The notes: generated from the sequence alone by a model not told the origin. A stretch of 64,000 nt of DNA from Marinifilum flexuosum (GCF_003610555.1 NZ_RAPQ01000010.1:496001-560000), one strand, 5' to 3'; counted from the stretch's first letter, positions 1-9,707 are shown. Numbers and translations are program-made.

Positions 1-33
1 ACAAATTACAAAATTTAGATGAGAAAGTCCAAC

Positions 34-1023
34 TTAATTTTGAAGATTTTTTCGGATCACCTTTCTTTCCAAATCAAAGGACAGGTTTGGCAATTGTTTC
101 TCAAGGATTTCCATCCCGGAAATGGTTTTTTGAATAAACTTTTGATGCGATTCAGAATCTGGATTAAAAGGACGATGTTCCGCAGCTGAAATCATTTTTC
201 TAATTTTCTTCATGTAATCCACAGTCTCTTTCCCCATGAAAACATCAGAAAATCGTGACCAAATATAATTTACCGAAGTCGAATTCATATGAATCATGTC
301 TTCATGATAAAATCGATAATCTCTCAATTCATCCATCACAATCTCGTAAGAAGGAAAATAGCTTACATGATCGAATAGTTGCACCAGCTGATCAACCGCC
401 AAGAGCAAGGTTGACTTACTTAATTGATTTCCGTGGGCTCCATCTTTCCAGTGCCGAATTGGGCTTACAGTAAAAACAATTTTCAGGTGAGGGTTAAAAA
501 GAGATAAGGATAAAATTAAATCTTTATAAAATCGAACAATTTCATCTACTTCCAGACGATATCGATTAAACGATTTGGCCGACTGCTTATGACAATTGGA
601 TACAACTTTACCCGAATCGATTAATTCATAAACCCAAGAAGTACCGAATGTAATGAATAAAACATCGGCGGTAGCCAAATCTAATGAAGCTGATTGCATG
701 GCAGTATTAATACTTTTCAAACATTCTTCGGAAGATGTTGATGAAAAACTTCCATGGTGAGAATAGCTAAAGTATAAATCATTCGCAAAATTCAGATCAT
801 CTTCTGTAAACTCCTTATTGTCGATCAACAACTGAATACTATTGCCCACACTAATTGGGTTGTAGATTACTCCAAATGGATTTACAGTTGTGTTGAATTT
901 ATTTTGAACCAGTAAATTTCCAACATTTTCAACAAAACACGAACCCAACATTAAAATTTTAGAGTGATAGGAAATTTTAAAATCTGATTCAGGTATTTCT
1001 ACAATTGTTCTGAATTGATCCAT
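34..1023 (-). CDS. GSCFA domain protein
   Basis: The protein has 329 residues. The family is named for the GSCFA motif, seen here near residue 27 as LGSCFVENVG. GSCFA proteins have an SGNH-hydrolase/acyl-esterase-like fold and are common in Bacteroidota; their substrate is not firmly known. There is no signal peptide, so it is probably cytoplasmic. The ATG lies 7 nt after the stop of the upstream alpha/beta hydrolase on the same strand, so the two are very likely one transcript. The length is normal for the family and the gene is complete inside the window. Family assignment is confident; function is only general (possible esterase). Confidence 0.85.
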   Translation of the reverse strand: MDQFRTIVEIPESDFKISYHSKILMLGSCFVENVGNLLVQNKFNTTVNPFGVIYNPISVGNSIQLLIDNKEFTEDDLNFANDLYFSYSHHGSFSSTSSEECLKSINTAMQSASLDLATADVLFITFGTSWVYELIDSGKVVSNCHKQSAKSFNRYRLEVDEIVRFYKDLILSLSLFNPHLKIVFTVSPIRHWKDGAHGNQLSKSTLLLAVDQLVQLFDHVSYFPSYEIVMDELRDYRFYHEDMIHMNSTSVNYIWSRFSDVFMGKETVDYMKKIRKMISAAEHRPFNPDSESHQKFIQKTISGMEILEKQLPNLSFDLERKVIRKNLQN

Positions 1024-1030
1024 GATATCT

Positions 1031-1867
1031 TTATTTCTTCAGCAGTTTATATATCCAATCGCAAATGTATTCGAAAACTTCGTTATTAAAAGGTTCATTG
1101 TGCAATTCATGATAGCCTTTCTTCCATAATTTAAAGGTACAGTTTTCCTGATTTTTATCTGCAAAAATTTTGCTTGCCTTAGAGTTGGTAATTTCATCTT
1201 CATCGCCATGAATTAACAACAATGGCTTATTAATATTTTCAACGGAATTGTATACAAAATAGCCAGCATCATACGCTTCCACAAACAAACGAAAGGATAC
1301 CCAATGATGAACCAACTCATCTTCATCGTATTGGCGACAAACCTCTGGATTGTGAGAAAGCAAGTTTGAATCAAATTTTGTCTTGATACTGAATTTCGGA
1401 ATCAAGCGATTCAAAAATCTCAACAATGGAATCACTATTTTGGGTGGAGAAGCTTGAGAAATGATCCAGGGTGAAGTGGAAATAACACCCACATATTTGT
1501 TATTTCTTTTTAGCAGATGATTCAACACCTCACCTCCTCCCATACTATGTCCATATAATATCAATGGTAGATTTGGATATTTCTTCTCTGCTGTATTTAA
1601 AACCAAGTCGATATCATTCATAAAATCGTCATAGGATGAAATTACTCCTCTTTTCCCTTCTGATAATCCATGACCTCTTTGATCGTAAGTAAATACGGCA
1701 ATTCTCTTACTCACAAACTTTTCTGCCCAATGCTGATACCTGGTACTATGTTCTCCAATACCATGCACCAAAACAATTACAGCTTTTGTATCCTCATTGG
1801 GGAGGAACTCCTGTGCAAAAAGTTGAGTATTATCGAAAGCTTGTAGCTGATATATATTATGCTGCAT
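1031..1867 (-). CDS. alpha/beta hydrolase, monoacylglycerol-lipase-like
   Basis: This 278-residue protein has the layout of serine hydrolases of the Hydrolase_4/monoglyceride lipase type. It shows the oxyanion stretch HGIGEHSTRY near residue 35, YDQRGHGLS, the nucleophile elbow GHSMGG near residue 107, a late acid in HGDEDEIT, and a C-terminal His in KGYHELHNE. It lacks a signal peptide. It probably hydrolyses a lipid ester or lysophospholipid; the substrate cannot be told from sequence. It is the first gene of a two-gene unit with the GSCFA gene. The region upstream of its ATG is occupied by the 21-bp repeat array described separately, which may hold or displace its promoter. Confidence 0.87.
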   Translation of the reverse strand: MQHNIYQLQAFDNTQLFAQEFLPNEDTKAVIVLVHGIGEHSTRYQHWAEKFVSKRIAVFTYDQRGHGLSEGKRGVISSYDDFMNDIDLVLNTAEKKYPNLPLILYGHSMGGGEVLNHLLKRNNKYVGVISTSPWIISQASPPKIVIPLLRFLNRLIPKFSIKTKFDSNLLSHNPEVCRQYDEDELVHHWVSFRLFVEAYDAGYFVYNSVENINKPLLLIHGDEDEITNSKASKIFADKNQENCTFKLWKKGYHELHNEPFNNEVFEYICDWIYKLLKK

Positions 1868-1930
1868 TGAGAAACTGTTTTAAATTGACACATAAAAGTA
1901 AGAAAAAAACAAATTCAAACCGTTTCTAAG

Positions 1931-2224
1931 CATATCATACCAATTGGACCATAAGCAGATTTATGAAAATAATGTATAGAAAACACAATAGTCCATAAAG
2001 TTTTACGATTATTTGAATCATATAATCGTATCATCCGTACAGATGCATGAAAGTAATTTTCATATAATGATATGAATCGTATAGGAATATAAATATAATG
2101 CTTGTATTATAATATGGCCCGTATAGGAGTGTGAAAATAACGTTTATATCATGATGTGCTCCGTACAGAAGCATGAAAATAATGATTATAAAATACCATG
2201 CATCAATATTATACCATTACAAAA
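1931..2224. repeat. diverged 21-bp tandem array A (42-bp higher-order period)
   Basis: The whole spacer between queG (3' end) and the hydrolase gene (5' side) can be cut into about 14 successive 21-bp units without an indel. Units starting at 1952, 1994, 2036, 2078, 2120 and 2162 resemble each other: the later ones begin CGTA(C/T)AG and usually carry (C/T)ATGAAA. They alternate with a second unit type rich in CATATAATGATAT, which gives a 42-bp higher-order repeat. It is A/T-rich and no credible gene lies in it. The same 21-bp spacing recurs in two other spacers of this window. Function unknown. Confidence 0.8.
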
Positions 2225-2229
2225 CAAAG

Positions 2230-3165
2230 TTATTCCCCCTTTAAAAAATCAAGATTTCTCTTTATTCCTTTAAATTTTGTTCTCTTGACCGCTGAATTTC
2301 GAAATATTTCTCCGAATTTATGAGCATTCATATCCTGCCAATCTTCTTTTGACATGCTTAGCAAATCAGGATTTGGTTCAAAATCTGTAACACTATGAGG
2401 TTTTGACATTCTGTTCCAAGGACAAACATCCTGACAGATATCGCAGCCAAACACTCTGTTTTCAAATTTTCCTTTTGCCTCTTCCGGAATATCTCCTTTT
2501 AATTCGATGGTATAATAAGAAATGCATTTGCTTCCATTCACCACGTATGGTTCGGTGATTGCTCCTGTAGGGCAAGATCGAACGCACCGATTGCATCCTC
2601 CACAAAAATCTGCATAAGTTGGATTTTCATATTCCAGCTCCATATCCAGCAATAATTCTCCCAAGAAAAGGAAGGAACCCATTTTTCGGTTAATCAGCAA
2701 TGAATTTTTCCCTATCCAACCCAAGCCGGCTTTTTTGGCCCAGGCATGTTCGAGTACGGGAGCCGAATCAACAAAAGCACGTCCCGAAACCTCTCCGATT
2801 TCCGTATTGATGTATTCAAACAACTGATTTAATCTGTCCTTTAGTACAAAATGATAATCTTTACCGTAAGCATATTTTGCAATTACTGGTGCTTCCGGAT
2901 CTTTTTGTTGCTCTTTCGGGAAATAATTTAAGCCAACTACAACAATAGACTTTGTATTTTCAACTAACAATCGCGGATCCAAACGCTTTTCGACATTGTT
3001 GGCCATGTATCCCATTTCGCCATGGTAGCCTTTATCCAACCATGAAAGAAAATTTTCTTTTTCATCCTCCAAAAAATCAGCCTTTACAATCCCACACAAA
3101 TCCAATCCAAATTCTTTTGCCTTGGATTTTATAAGATTTGATTTTGCTGTAAGAGTTAGATTCAA
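2230..3165 (-). CDS. queG: epoxyqueuosine reductase QueG
   Basis: QueG reduces epoxyqueuosine to queuosine in the wobble position of tRNAs with GUN anticodons, using cobalamin and two 4Fe-4S clusters. The 311-residue product has the N-terminal QueG/DUF1730 domain and then the ferredoxin-like half with cysteines in CGGCNRCVRSCPTGAI (around residue 190) and FGCDICQDVCPW (around 240). It lacks the long C-terminal HEAT region of some homologues, which is normal for the short form. The only sensible start is TTG at 3163-3165; the frame reaches a stop upstream without an ATG. Its 3' end abuts repeat array A. A 7-bp hairpin (3183-3201) sits just upstream of the start. Needing Fe-S clusters, it fits beside the suf genes. 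Confidence 0.93.
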   Translation of the reverse strand: MNLTLTAKSNLIKSKAKEFGLDLCGIVKADFLEDEKENFLSWLDKGYHGEMGYMANNVEKRLDPRLLVENTKSIVVVGLNYFPKEQQKDPEAPVIAKYAYGKDYHFVLKDRLNQLFEYINTEIGEVSGRAFVDSAPVLEHAWAKKAGLGWIGKNSLLINRKMGSFLFLGELLLDMELEYENPTYADFCGGCNRCVRSCPTGAITEPYVVNGSKCISYYTIELKGDIPEEAKGKFENRVFGCDICQDVCPWNRMSKPHSVTDFEPNPDLLSMSKEDWQDMNAHKFGEIFRNSAVKRTKFKGIKRNLDFLKGE

Positions 3166-3235
3166 TGGTTTAGATTTGGAGAGACAAAGCAGTACTTTGT
3201 CTTTACATTACATTTTAATATATGCATAAATACAA

Positions 3236-3261
3236 AAAAGGACTGTAGAAACAGTCCTTTT
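3236..3261 (-). terminator. Rho-independent terminator of the suf operon
   Basis: An 11-bp stem (AAAGGACTGT paired with ACAGTCCTTT plus one more pair) has a 4-nt loop and, read on the minus strand, is followed by a T-run. It lies directly after the last suf gene. Confidence 0.85.
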
Positions 3262-3270
3262 GAAAATATT

Positions 3271-3582
3271 TTAAAGAAAACCCAGTTCAAGTTTTGCTTC
3301 TTCAGTCATCATATCCTTGTCCCACGGTGGATCGAATGTAAGAACAACCGTAACATCATCGATCATTGGTAAGGCTTTAATTTTATCATTCACCTCTTCC
3401 AAAATCTGATCAGCCATTGGACAGTTAGGAGCAGTAAGAGTCATCAATACCTTCACCTCATCTTCTTCATAGAAATCAATCTCATAAATTAATCCCAGGT
3501 CGTAGATATTTACCGGGATCTCCGGATCGTAAATGGTTTTTAAAACCTCAACGATTATTCCTTCTGTTTCCTTTTTTCCCAT
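3271..3582 (-). CDS. sufT: SufT-like MIP18/DUF59 family Fe-S assembly factor
   Basis: This 103-residue protein belongs to the MIP18/DUF59 family. It has the diagnostic start VLKTIYDPEIPVNIYDLGLIY and the conserved Cys in TAPNCPMAD, ending in FDPPWD. Members help Fe-S cluster maturation or carriage to target proteins. It is the last gene of the suf operon, 8 nt after sufE, which fits the usual Bacteroidota order. The symbol follows the name SufT used for suf-linked DUF59 proteins; the exact step it performs is inferred. Confidence 0.88.
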   Translation of the reverse strand: MGKKETEGIIVEVLKTIYDPEIPVNIYDLGLIYEIDFYEEDEVKVLMTLTAPNCPMADQILEEVNDKIKALPMIDDVTVVLTFDPPWDKDMMTEEAKLELGFL

Positions 3583-3590
3583 CTTGTATT

Positions 3591-4010
3591 TTATTTTACA
3601 TGATTGAAAGCAATTCCGTACATCTTAATTTGCTTCACCATTGATACCAAACCATTTGATCTGGTTGGTGAAAGATGCTGTTTCAAACCAATTTCATCAA
3701 TAAAGTTCAAATCAGCATTCATGATATCCTCAGGAGTTTGGTTATTGAATACACGAATTAACAAAGCTGCAATCCCTTTTACGATAATTGCATCACTATC
3801 CGCTTCAAGCTTCACTTTTCCTTCTTCCAAACTTGCATTAAACCAAACTTTCGATTGACAACCTTTAATAAGGTTCTGATCCGTTTGATACTGTTCTTCC
3901 AATCCTTGTAAATCGGTTCCCAACTCGATTAGATATGCATATTTGTCCATCCAATCTTCAAATCCTGCAAATTCTTCAATAATTTCTTCCTGAATCTCGT
4001 TTATTGTCAT
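3591..4010 (-). CDS. sufE: cysteine desulfuration protein SufE
   Basis: SufE accepts persulfide sulfur from SufS and passes it to the SufBCD scaffold. The 139 residues match the SufE family over its full length. The sulfur-accepting cysteine is Cys51 in the motif LIKGCQSKVW. The later stretch AALLIRVFNNQTPEDI is also typical. It lies between sufS (59-nt gap) and sufT (8-nt gap). Cytoplasmic. Confidence 0.93.
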   Translation of the reverse strand: MTINEIQEEIIEEFAGFEDWMDKYAYLIELGTDLQGLEEQYQTDQNLIKGCQSKVWFNASLEEGKVKLEADSDAIIVKGIAALLIRVFNNQTPEDIMNADLNFIDEIGLKQHLSPTRSNGLVSMVKQIKMYGIAFNHVK

Positions 4011-4069
4011 CTCTCTAATAATACTTAAGCAAAGAGTTGTTACTTATTCCTCTTTTGATTTTGATGGCA

Positions 4070-5293
4070 CTAATGTACAAACATTTTGCAAACTTTTAGG
4101 ATACCATTATAAAGGGCGTCGATTTCTTCCTTTGTATTATAAAAAGAAAAGGATGCGCGAACGGTTCCGTCGATTCCAAAGTGTTGCATTATCGGTTCTG
4201 TACAATGTGTTCCTGTTCGAACCGCAATTCCCATCTGATCTAAAAGCATTCCCATGTCGTAGAAATGAATTCCATCAACCAGGAAAGAAATTACAGATGT
4301 TTTGTGCTCGGCAGTTCCATATATTTTTAAGCCATCGATGCTTGATAACTTTTCGGTAGCATAGGCCAAAAGCTCCTGCTCGTATGCATCAATATTATCA
4401 AGACCAATATTTTCTACATATTCAATTGCAGCGCCTAAACCAATTGCATCGATATAATTAGGAGTTCCCGCTTCAAATTTAAATGGCAATTCGTTATAAG
4501 TAGTTCCTTCAAATCGAACTTCCTTAATCATTTCACCACCACCTTGCCATGGAGGCATCTCGTTTAGCAAATCTTCTTTACCATACAAAACACCAATACC
4601 GGTTGGACCATACAATTTATGACCAGAGAAAACCAGGAAATCAACATCCCATTCCTGAACATCAATTTTTAAGTGCTGTACCGACTGAGCTGCATCTACC
4701 AAAACCTTAACTCCTCTGGCATGAGCGATATCGATAATTTTCTGGATTGGATTAATGGTTCCCAATGAATTTGAGATGTGATTTACAGCTACAATCTTTG
4801 TTCTATCGGTAATCAAATCATCCAACTGATCGACCAAAAGCTCTCCATTATCATTAAAAGGCAGTACTTTCAGAACTGCTTTTTTCTTTTCGCAAACCAA
4901 TTGCCAAGGAACAATGTTTGAATGATGCTCCAATTCGGAAACAATCACCTCATCACCTTCACCGATATATCTATCTGCAAAAGAATTGGCAACAAGATTT
5001 ACCGATTCGGTTGTTCCTCTAGTAAAAATGATTTCGTGAAGATGTTCCGCATTGATAAAGTTTTGTACAATTTTTCTTGCATTCTCATTTCCATCGGTGG
5101 ATTTGTTACTTAAGTAATGCACTCCACGATGAATATTTGAATTGTACTTGTAATAATACTTCACCATTTCATCAATCACCTGAGTAGGTTTTTGAGTGGT
5201 TGCAGCATTGTCGAAGTACACAAGATCTTTGCCATGTACTTTCTCCTGAAGTATTGGAAAATCTTTACGTATTTTATTTATGTCCAGCGTCAT
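4070..5293 (-). CDS. sufS: cysteine desulfurase SufS
   Basis: This is a PLP-dependent class V aminotransferase-fold enzyme that takes sulfur from L-cysteine, giving alanine and an enzyme persulfide. It has 407 residues, the normal length. The PLP lysine is Lys226 in FSGHKLYGP. The catalytic cysteine is about Cys364 in the RTGTHCTEP loop; the short loop form marks the SufS (group II) type rather than IscS. ELEHHSNIVPW is the expected active-site stretch. It stands with its partner SufE directly downstream. The 61-nt gap to sufD contains a strong palindrome annotated separately. Confidence 0.96.
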   Translation of the reverse strand: MTLDINKIRKDFPILQEKVHGKDLVYFDNAATTQKPTQVIDEMVKYYYKYNSNIHRGVHYLSNKSTDGNENARKIVQNFINAEHLHEIIFTRGTTESVNLVANSFADRYIGEGDEVIVSELEHHSNIVPWQLVCEKKKAVLKVLPFNDNGELLVDQLDDLITDRTKIVAVNHISNSLGTINPIQKIIDIAHARGVKVLVDAAQSVQHLKIDVQEWDVDFLVFSGHKLYGPTGIGVLYGKEDLLNEMPPWQGGGEMIKEVRFEGTTYNELPFKFEAGTPNYIDAIGLGAAIEYVENIGLDNIDAYEQELLAYATEKLSSIDGLKIYGTAEHKTSVISFLVDGIHFYDMGMLLDQMGIAVRTGTHCTEPIMQHFGIDGTVRASFSFYNTKEEIDALYNGILKVCKMFVH

Positions 5294-5309
5294 TGTATAT
5301 TATTATATG

Positions 5310-5338
5310 GTAGAGACGTAGCAATGCTACGTCTTTAC
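5310..5338. repeat. dispersed-type palindrome between sufD and sufS
   Basis: AGACGTAGC-AAT-GCTACGTCT is a perfect 9-bp stem, extended outward to 14 pairs with one G-T wobble. No T-run follows on the coding (minus) strand, so it does not look like a normal terminator. Palindromes around GAGACGT...ACGTCTC are, from general knowledge, found scattered between genes in several phyla. It could set the sufBCD:sufS mRNA ratio by processing or partial termination. Confidence 0.65.
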
Positions 5339-5354
5339 TATATCATTAGCTATT

Positions 5355-6716
5355 TTAGTGATTGCAAGCTATTGCGCAAGTATTACATTTTGAGATTTCG
5401 CCACGTAATCTTTTATCAACCAATTCGTCGATTCTTTCTTTCAAAGGCTCAACTCTGATTTTCTCGATAATTTCGTGGGCAAAAGCAAACATCAACATCT
5501 GACGAGCTTCTTTCTCATCGATACCTCTTGCACGCAAGTAGAACAAAGCATCCTCATCCATCTGTCCCACTGTTGCTCCGTGACTACATTTCACATCATC
5601 AGCATCGATCACCAATTGTGGTTTAGTGTTGATCACCGCATCGTTTGAAAGCAACAAGTTGTTATTCGACTGGTAAGCCTGAGTTTGCTGAGCATCTCTT
5701 CTTACGAAAATTCTACCGGCAAAAGCACCAGAAGCCTGATCGTCCATCACACCTTTAAAGTGCTCATTACTCAAACAATTTGGCTTAGCGTGATCAATCG
5801 AAGTAAAGTTATCTACATGCTGATCGCGATCCATCAAATACATACCAAAAGTATTGTTCTCGCAATGCTCCTCATCTAAAATTACATGATGATTGTTGCG
5901 AATGGTTCCTCCGTATAGAGAAATAGTATTCGACAATACATTTGAATTGCTTTCCTGACGAATATAGGTTGAATTCAAAATCACAGAATTTAAATGCTGA
6001 TTTTGCAAAGTATACAAATCGAAGATCGCATTTCTTGCAACATTTACCTCTGTAACCGAATTCGTTAAATATTTATGGTGAGTTAAAGTATGATCACAAA
6101 CAATAATTTTTGCCTGTGCATTTTCTTCAACTACAATTAAGTTTCTTTGCGTAGCCATTAGGTCACGATCCGAACGAAGCAAGTTTACAACCTGAATCGG
6201 TTTTTCGATCACAACACCTTTTGGCACATAAATGAAAAAACCATCTTTTGCCAATGAAGTATTTAATGCAACAATACCATCCTCGTCGGTTTTGGCATAT
6301 TTGCCATAGTGTGCATTAAATATTTCCGGATATTTTTCTGCAGCTTCCTGAACACCACAAACAATTACTCCTTTTGGCAATTCAGTTAACTCTTTATTGT
6401 TTCCGTAGTACCAACCATTTGTTAACAATACCATATTGGTATCCAGTTCAGGCACATCACACTGGAAAATCTCATTCAAATCAACATCAACATTCTGATA
6501 TTTAAGATTTACATTGTATGGATGATCGAAAGCTGGAATCAAGTTGGTATACTTGTAATTCTCGTTGGCACGAGTAGGCACGCCTAATTTTGAGAAATCC
6601 TGAAATGCATTCTTGCGAGTTTCGTTCATAACATCTGACGAACCTTCTAACAACAATTCATTTCCTTGATTAAACAAATCAGCGAAATCCTTATTTATTG
6701 TATTAATATCGGCCAT
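5355..6716 (-). CDS. sufD: Fe-S cluster assembly protein SufD
   Basis: SufD is the SufB paralogue in the SufBC2D scaffold. This one has 453 residues, with a variable helical N-terminus and the right-handed beta-helix core. The C-terminal part carries CSHGATVGQMDEDALFYL, whose His matches the conserved SufD histidine near the SufB-SufD interface. It ends in a Cys-containing tail (KCNTCAIACNH). The gene follows sufC (74-nt gap) and precedes sufS. The spacer to sufC holds a low-complexity run of GAGATAT/GAGAATTGAGA-type words of the kind often seen between genes in this phylum. Confidence 0.95.
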   Translation of the reverse strand: MADINTINKDFADLFNQGNELLLEGSSDVMNETRKNAFQDFSKLGVPTRANENYKYTNLIPAFDHPYNVNLKYQNVDVDLNEIFQCDVPELDTNMVLLTNGWYYGNNKELTELPKGVIVCGVQEAAEKYPEIFNAHYGKYAKTDEDGIVALNTSLAKDGFFIYVPKGVVIEKPIQVVNLLRSDRDLMATQRNLIVVEENAQAKIIVCDHTLTHHKYLTNSVTEVNVARNAIFDLYTLQNQHLNSVILNSTYIRQESNSNVLSNTISLYGGTIRNNHHVILDEEHCENNTFGMYLMDRDQHVDNFTSIDHAKPNCLSNEHFKGVMDDQASGAFAGRIFVRRDAQQTQAYQSNNNLLLSNDAVINTKPQLVIDADDVKCSHGATVGQMDEDALFYLRARGIDEKEARQMLMFAFAHEIIEKIRVEPLKERIDELVDKRLRGEISKCNTCAIACNH

Positions 6717-6790
6717 TTTTTTTAGATATTAGATTTGAGATATGAGAATTGAGACAATTCCCTCTTCTTCTCCGATCTCTTAACTATCAA

Positions 6791-7543
6791 CTATTTTCCG
6801 TTCTCTTCTTTAATCCAGTCGTATCCTTTTTCTTCCAGTTCAAGAGCCAACTCTTTACCTGCAGTTTTTACAATACGTCCGTTATACAATACATGAACAA
6901 CATCAGGTACAATATAATCAAGCAAACGCTGATAGTGAGTAATTACAATTGTTGCATTATCGCGAGTCTTCAATTTGTTCACACCATTTGCAACAACACG
7001 TAAAGCATCGATATCCAAACCTGAATCGGTTTCATCCAAAACAGCTAATTTTGGTTCAAGCATTGCCATCTGGAAAATCTCATTCTTCTTTTTCTCTCCT
7101 CCTGAGAAACCTTCGTTAACCGAACGGTTCGTCAATTTCGAGTCAATTTCAACCAATGATTTTTTCTCGCGCATTAATTTTAGGAAATCAGAAGCTGACA
7201 ACGGATCCAATCCTTTGTATTTTCGATGCTCATTAACAGCAGTCTTCATAAAGTTTACAGTAGAAACTCCAGGAATTTCGATTGGATATTGGAATCCTAA
7301 GAAAATACCTTCTTTAGCACGATCTTCTGGCTCCATATCTAAAAGGTCTTTTCCTTGGAAAATAACCTCTCCTTCTGTAACATTATACAAATCTCTACCT
7401 GCCAATACTGAAGCAAGAGTACTCTTACCAGCACCATTAGGTCCCATAATTGCGTGAACTTCGCCTGGCTTAACATCCAGATTAATTCCTTTAAGGATAT
7501 CTTTTCCTTCGATGGAAACGTGTAAATTCTTAATGCTTAACAT
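6791..7543 (-). CDS. sufC: Fe-S cluster assembly ATPase SufC
   Basis: This is an ABC-type ATPase of the SufBCD scaffold, 250 residues. Walker A is GPNGAGKST (residues 34-42), the signature is FSGGEKKKNEI, and Walker B is LAVLDETDSGLDIDA. The ETDSGLD form, with Asp after the glutamate region, is typical for SufC rather than for transporters. There are no membrane segments. It lies between sufB and sufD, as in most suf operons. Confidence 0.97.
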   Translation of the reverse strand: MLSIKNLHVSIEGKDILKGINLDVKPGEVHAIMGPNGAGKSTLASVLAGRDLYNVTEGEVIFQGKDLLDMEPEDRAKEGIFLGFQYPIEIPGVSTVNFMKTAVNEHRKYKGLDPLSASDFLKLMREKKSLVEIDSKLTNRSVNEGFSGGEKKKNEIFQMAMLEPKLAVLDETDSGLDIDALRVVANGVNKLKTRDNATIVITHYQRLLDYIVPDVVHVLYNGRIVKTAGKELALELEEKGYDWIKEENGK

Positions 7544-7654
7544 CTCTATATTTAGCTTTTTGCCTACTAAAAGGCCAATTACTACTTCATTAATTTACCA
7601 GTTACATATTCACTGGCAGAAAGGCTACTCGCAATAGCAAATAGTCTGTATATA

Positions 7655-9106
7655 TTATCCTACAGAGCCTTCAAGACTGATCTGAAGCAGTTTTTGTGCT
7701 TCAACAGCAAACTCCATTGGCATTTTGTTGATTACCTCTTTTGCATATCCGTTTACAATCAAACCAATTGCATCTTCGGTATTGATACCACGTTGGTTAC
7801 AATAGAAAATCTGGTCTTCACCAATTTTCGAAGTTGTAGCCTCATGCTCAACCTTTGCAGATTGATTACCAATTTCAAGATATGGGAAAGTATGTGCACC
7901 ACATTTATCGCCCAATAGCAACGAATCGCACTGTGAGAAGTTACGAGCACCTTCACAGTTTTTAGAAACCTTCACCAATCCACGATAAGAGTTGTTACTC
8001 TTACCTGCCGAAATCCCTTTCGAGATAATGGTAGACTTGGTGTTGTTACCAATGTGAATCATTTTAGTACCTGTGTCGGCCTGCTGGTGATTATTGGTTA
8101 CTGCAACCGAATAGAATTCACTTGACGAACCATCTCCCTTAAGGATAGTTGAAGGATATTTCCAGGTTACAGCTGATCCAGTCTCAACCTGAGCCCACAT
8201 CAGTTTAGAGTTAACCCCTTCGCAAATACCACGCTTGGTTACAAAGTTGTAAATACCACCTTTACCGTTCTTATCACCAGGATACCAGTTCTGAACAGTT
8301 GAATACTTCACCTCTGCATTATCTTTCACGATAATTTCAACGATAGCAGCATGCAGCTGATTCTCGTCACGCATAGGAGCAGTACAACCTTCAAGGTAAC
8401 TTACGTATGATTCCTCTTCACAAACAATCAAAGTTCTCTCGAACTGCCCCGTATTTTCAGCATTGATACGGAAGTAAGTTGACAATTCCATTGGACAACG
8501 AACACCCTTAGGAATGTATACAAACGAACCATCGGAGAATACAGCCGAGTTTAAAGCTGCAAAAAAGTTATCCTGAATTGGAACAACGGTTCCCATGTAT
8601 TCTTGAATCAAGTCTGGATGATCTTGAACAGCTTCGCTAAAAGAACAGAAAATAATTCCTTTTTCCGCCAAAGCTTCTTTAAAGGTTGTTTTCACCGATG
8701 AAGAGTCCATTACAACATCCACCGCAACATTGGCAAGTATCTTTTGCTCATCCAAAGGAATACCAAGCTTATCGAAAGTAGCTCTAATTTCCGGATCAAC
8801 ATCGTCCATACTCTCCAATTTTGCTTTTTGCTTAGGAGTAGAATAGTAAATGATATCCTGATAATCGATCTCAGGAATATCCAGATATGCCCACTCTGGC
8901 ATTTTCATTGTTTTCCAATGACGATATGCTTTCAATCTGAAATCAAGCATGAACTTAGGCTCTTTCTTTTTAGCCGAAATCATGCGAATGACATCCTCAT
9001 TCAGACCTTTACCGATGTCATCGTTCTCAATGTCGGTTACAAAGCCATATTTGTATTCGCTCTCGGTAACCTCATTCAATATTTTATCTTGTTCTTCTTT
9101 CGCCAT
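7655..9106 (-). CDS. sufB: Fe-S cluster assembly scaffold SufB
   Basis: SufB is the main scaffold on which the nascent cluster forms. The 483 residues match the family's usual length. Seen here are the N-terminal region with [10 protein letters not shown], the core stretch [20 protein letters not shown], and near the C-terminus [20 protein letters not shown], which holds the conserved Cys and Glu near the site of cluster assembly. It is the first gene of the suf operon. No Rrf2/SufR-type regulator gene lies next to it, so control is probably exerted elsewhere or through the long leader. Confidence 0.97.
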   Translation of the reverse strand: MAKEEQDKILNEVTESEYKYGFVTDIENDDIGKGLNEDVIRMISAKKKEPKFMLDFRLKAYRHWKTMKMPEWAYLDIPEIDYQDIIYYSTPKQKAKLESMDDVDPEIRATFDKLGIPLDEQKILANVAVDVVMDSSSVKTTFKEALAEKGIIFCSFSEAVQDHPDLIQEYMGTVVPIQDNFFAALNSAVFSDGSFVYIPKGVRCPMELSTYFRINAENTGQFERTLIVCEEESYVSYLEGCTAPMRDENQLHAAIVEIIVKDNAEVKYSTVQNWYPGDKNGKGGIYNFVTKRGICEGVNSKLMWAQVETGSAVTWKYPSTILKGDGSSSEFYSVAVTNNHQQADTGTKMIHIGNNTKSTIISKGISAGKSNNSYRGLVKVSKNCEGARNFSQCDSLLLGDKCGAHTFPYLEIGNQSAKVEHEATTSKIGEDQIFYCNQRGINTEDAIGLIVNGYAKEVINKMPMEFAVEAQKLLQISLEGSVG

Positions 9107-9292
9107 AATACCAAAATATTAGATCCTGACCGATTTCATTCGCTTACGCGGAATTAGCAGTGGTTACATATCAGTAAGATTCAATTTTCTCCTCGAAGCT
9201 ATTCTTTGTTAGGTCGTAAAAAAACCTGCAGTTTCTGCAAAGCAAATAAGAATTTGTGATACATCCCCCTCAAGCCCTTCTGAAATCAAGTG

Positions 9293-9300
9293 CAAATATA
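9293..9300 (-). promoter_or_regulatory. candidate -7 box for the suf operon
   Basis: Reads TATATTTG on the minus strand and fits the Bacteroidota TAnnTTTG consensus. No clean TTTG -33 box is seen at 19-21 nt, so support is moderate. Confidence 0.4.
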
Positions 9301-9693
9301 AGAAAGTATTTAAATATCTTACTGATATGCTGCAATAAAATACTTCCAAGTCCTTATTAACTGAAACGTAAAAATTTCGGTTTGGATACGTTTGCGAAAG
9401 AAAGTTTTGAATCCTTCATAATTCAACCGCATAAGTACTTGAATGGCATTCGTAAAATCTAAACAGTTAAAATCCATTTTTTGTTTATTCCTTGAAGATC
9501 ATAAAAAGATATATTTTGAAAATTAATGATCGATTTTCAGCAAAGAATACTTAAAATAAACAAACTAAAGCTTAGTAAACATTTTCATCTACTTTATTTA
9601 GAATAACAAATACTATTCGTTGAAACTAAAATAAACATCATCCTCAATCCCCACTAAACACTAGTCAAAATATAGTGTTAAAAACAATTCCAC

Positions 9694-9707
9694 AACACTC
9701 TTCACAT
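9694..9707 (+). promoter_or_regulatory. shared upstream box, copy 1
   Basis: AACACTCTTCACAT lies 101 nt before the ATG of the first HTH gene and is followed by ATTATAAATT. An almost identical box (13/14) is found at 13041, 91 nt before the operon that starts at 13132, and is also followed by ATTATAAATT. It may be an operator or promoter element common to the two units. This is inference from two copies only. Confidence 0.35.

Noticed and set aside
9107-9300. Riboswitch or attenuator in the sufB leader
   Set aside because: Only a 5-bp stem with a T-run; no recognised aptamer. Kept as a note in the spacer entry.
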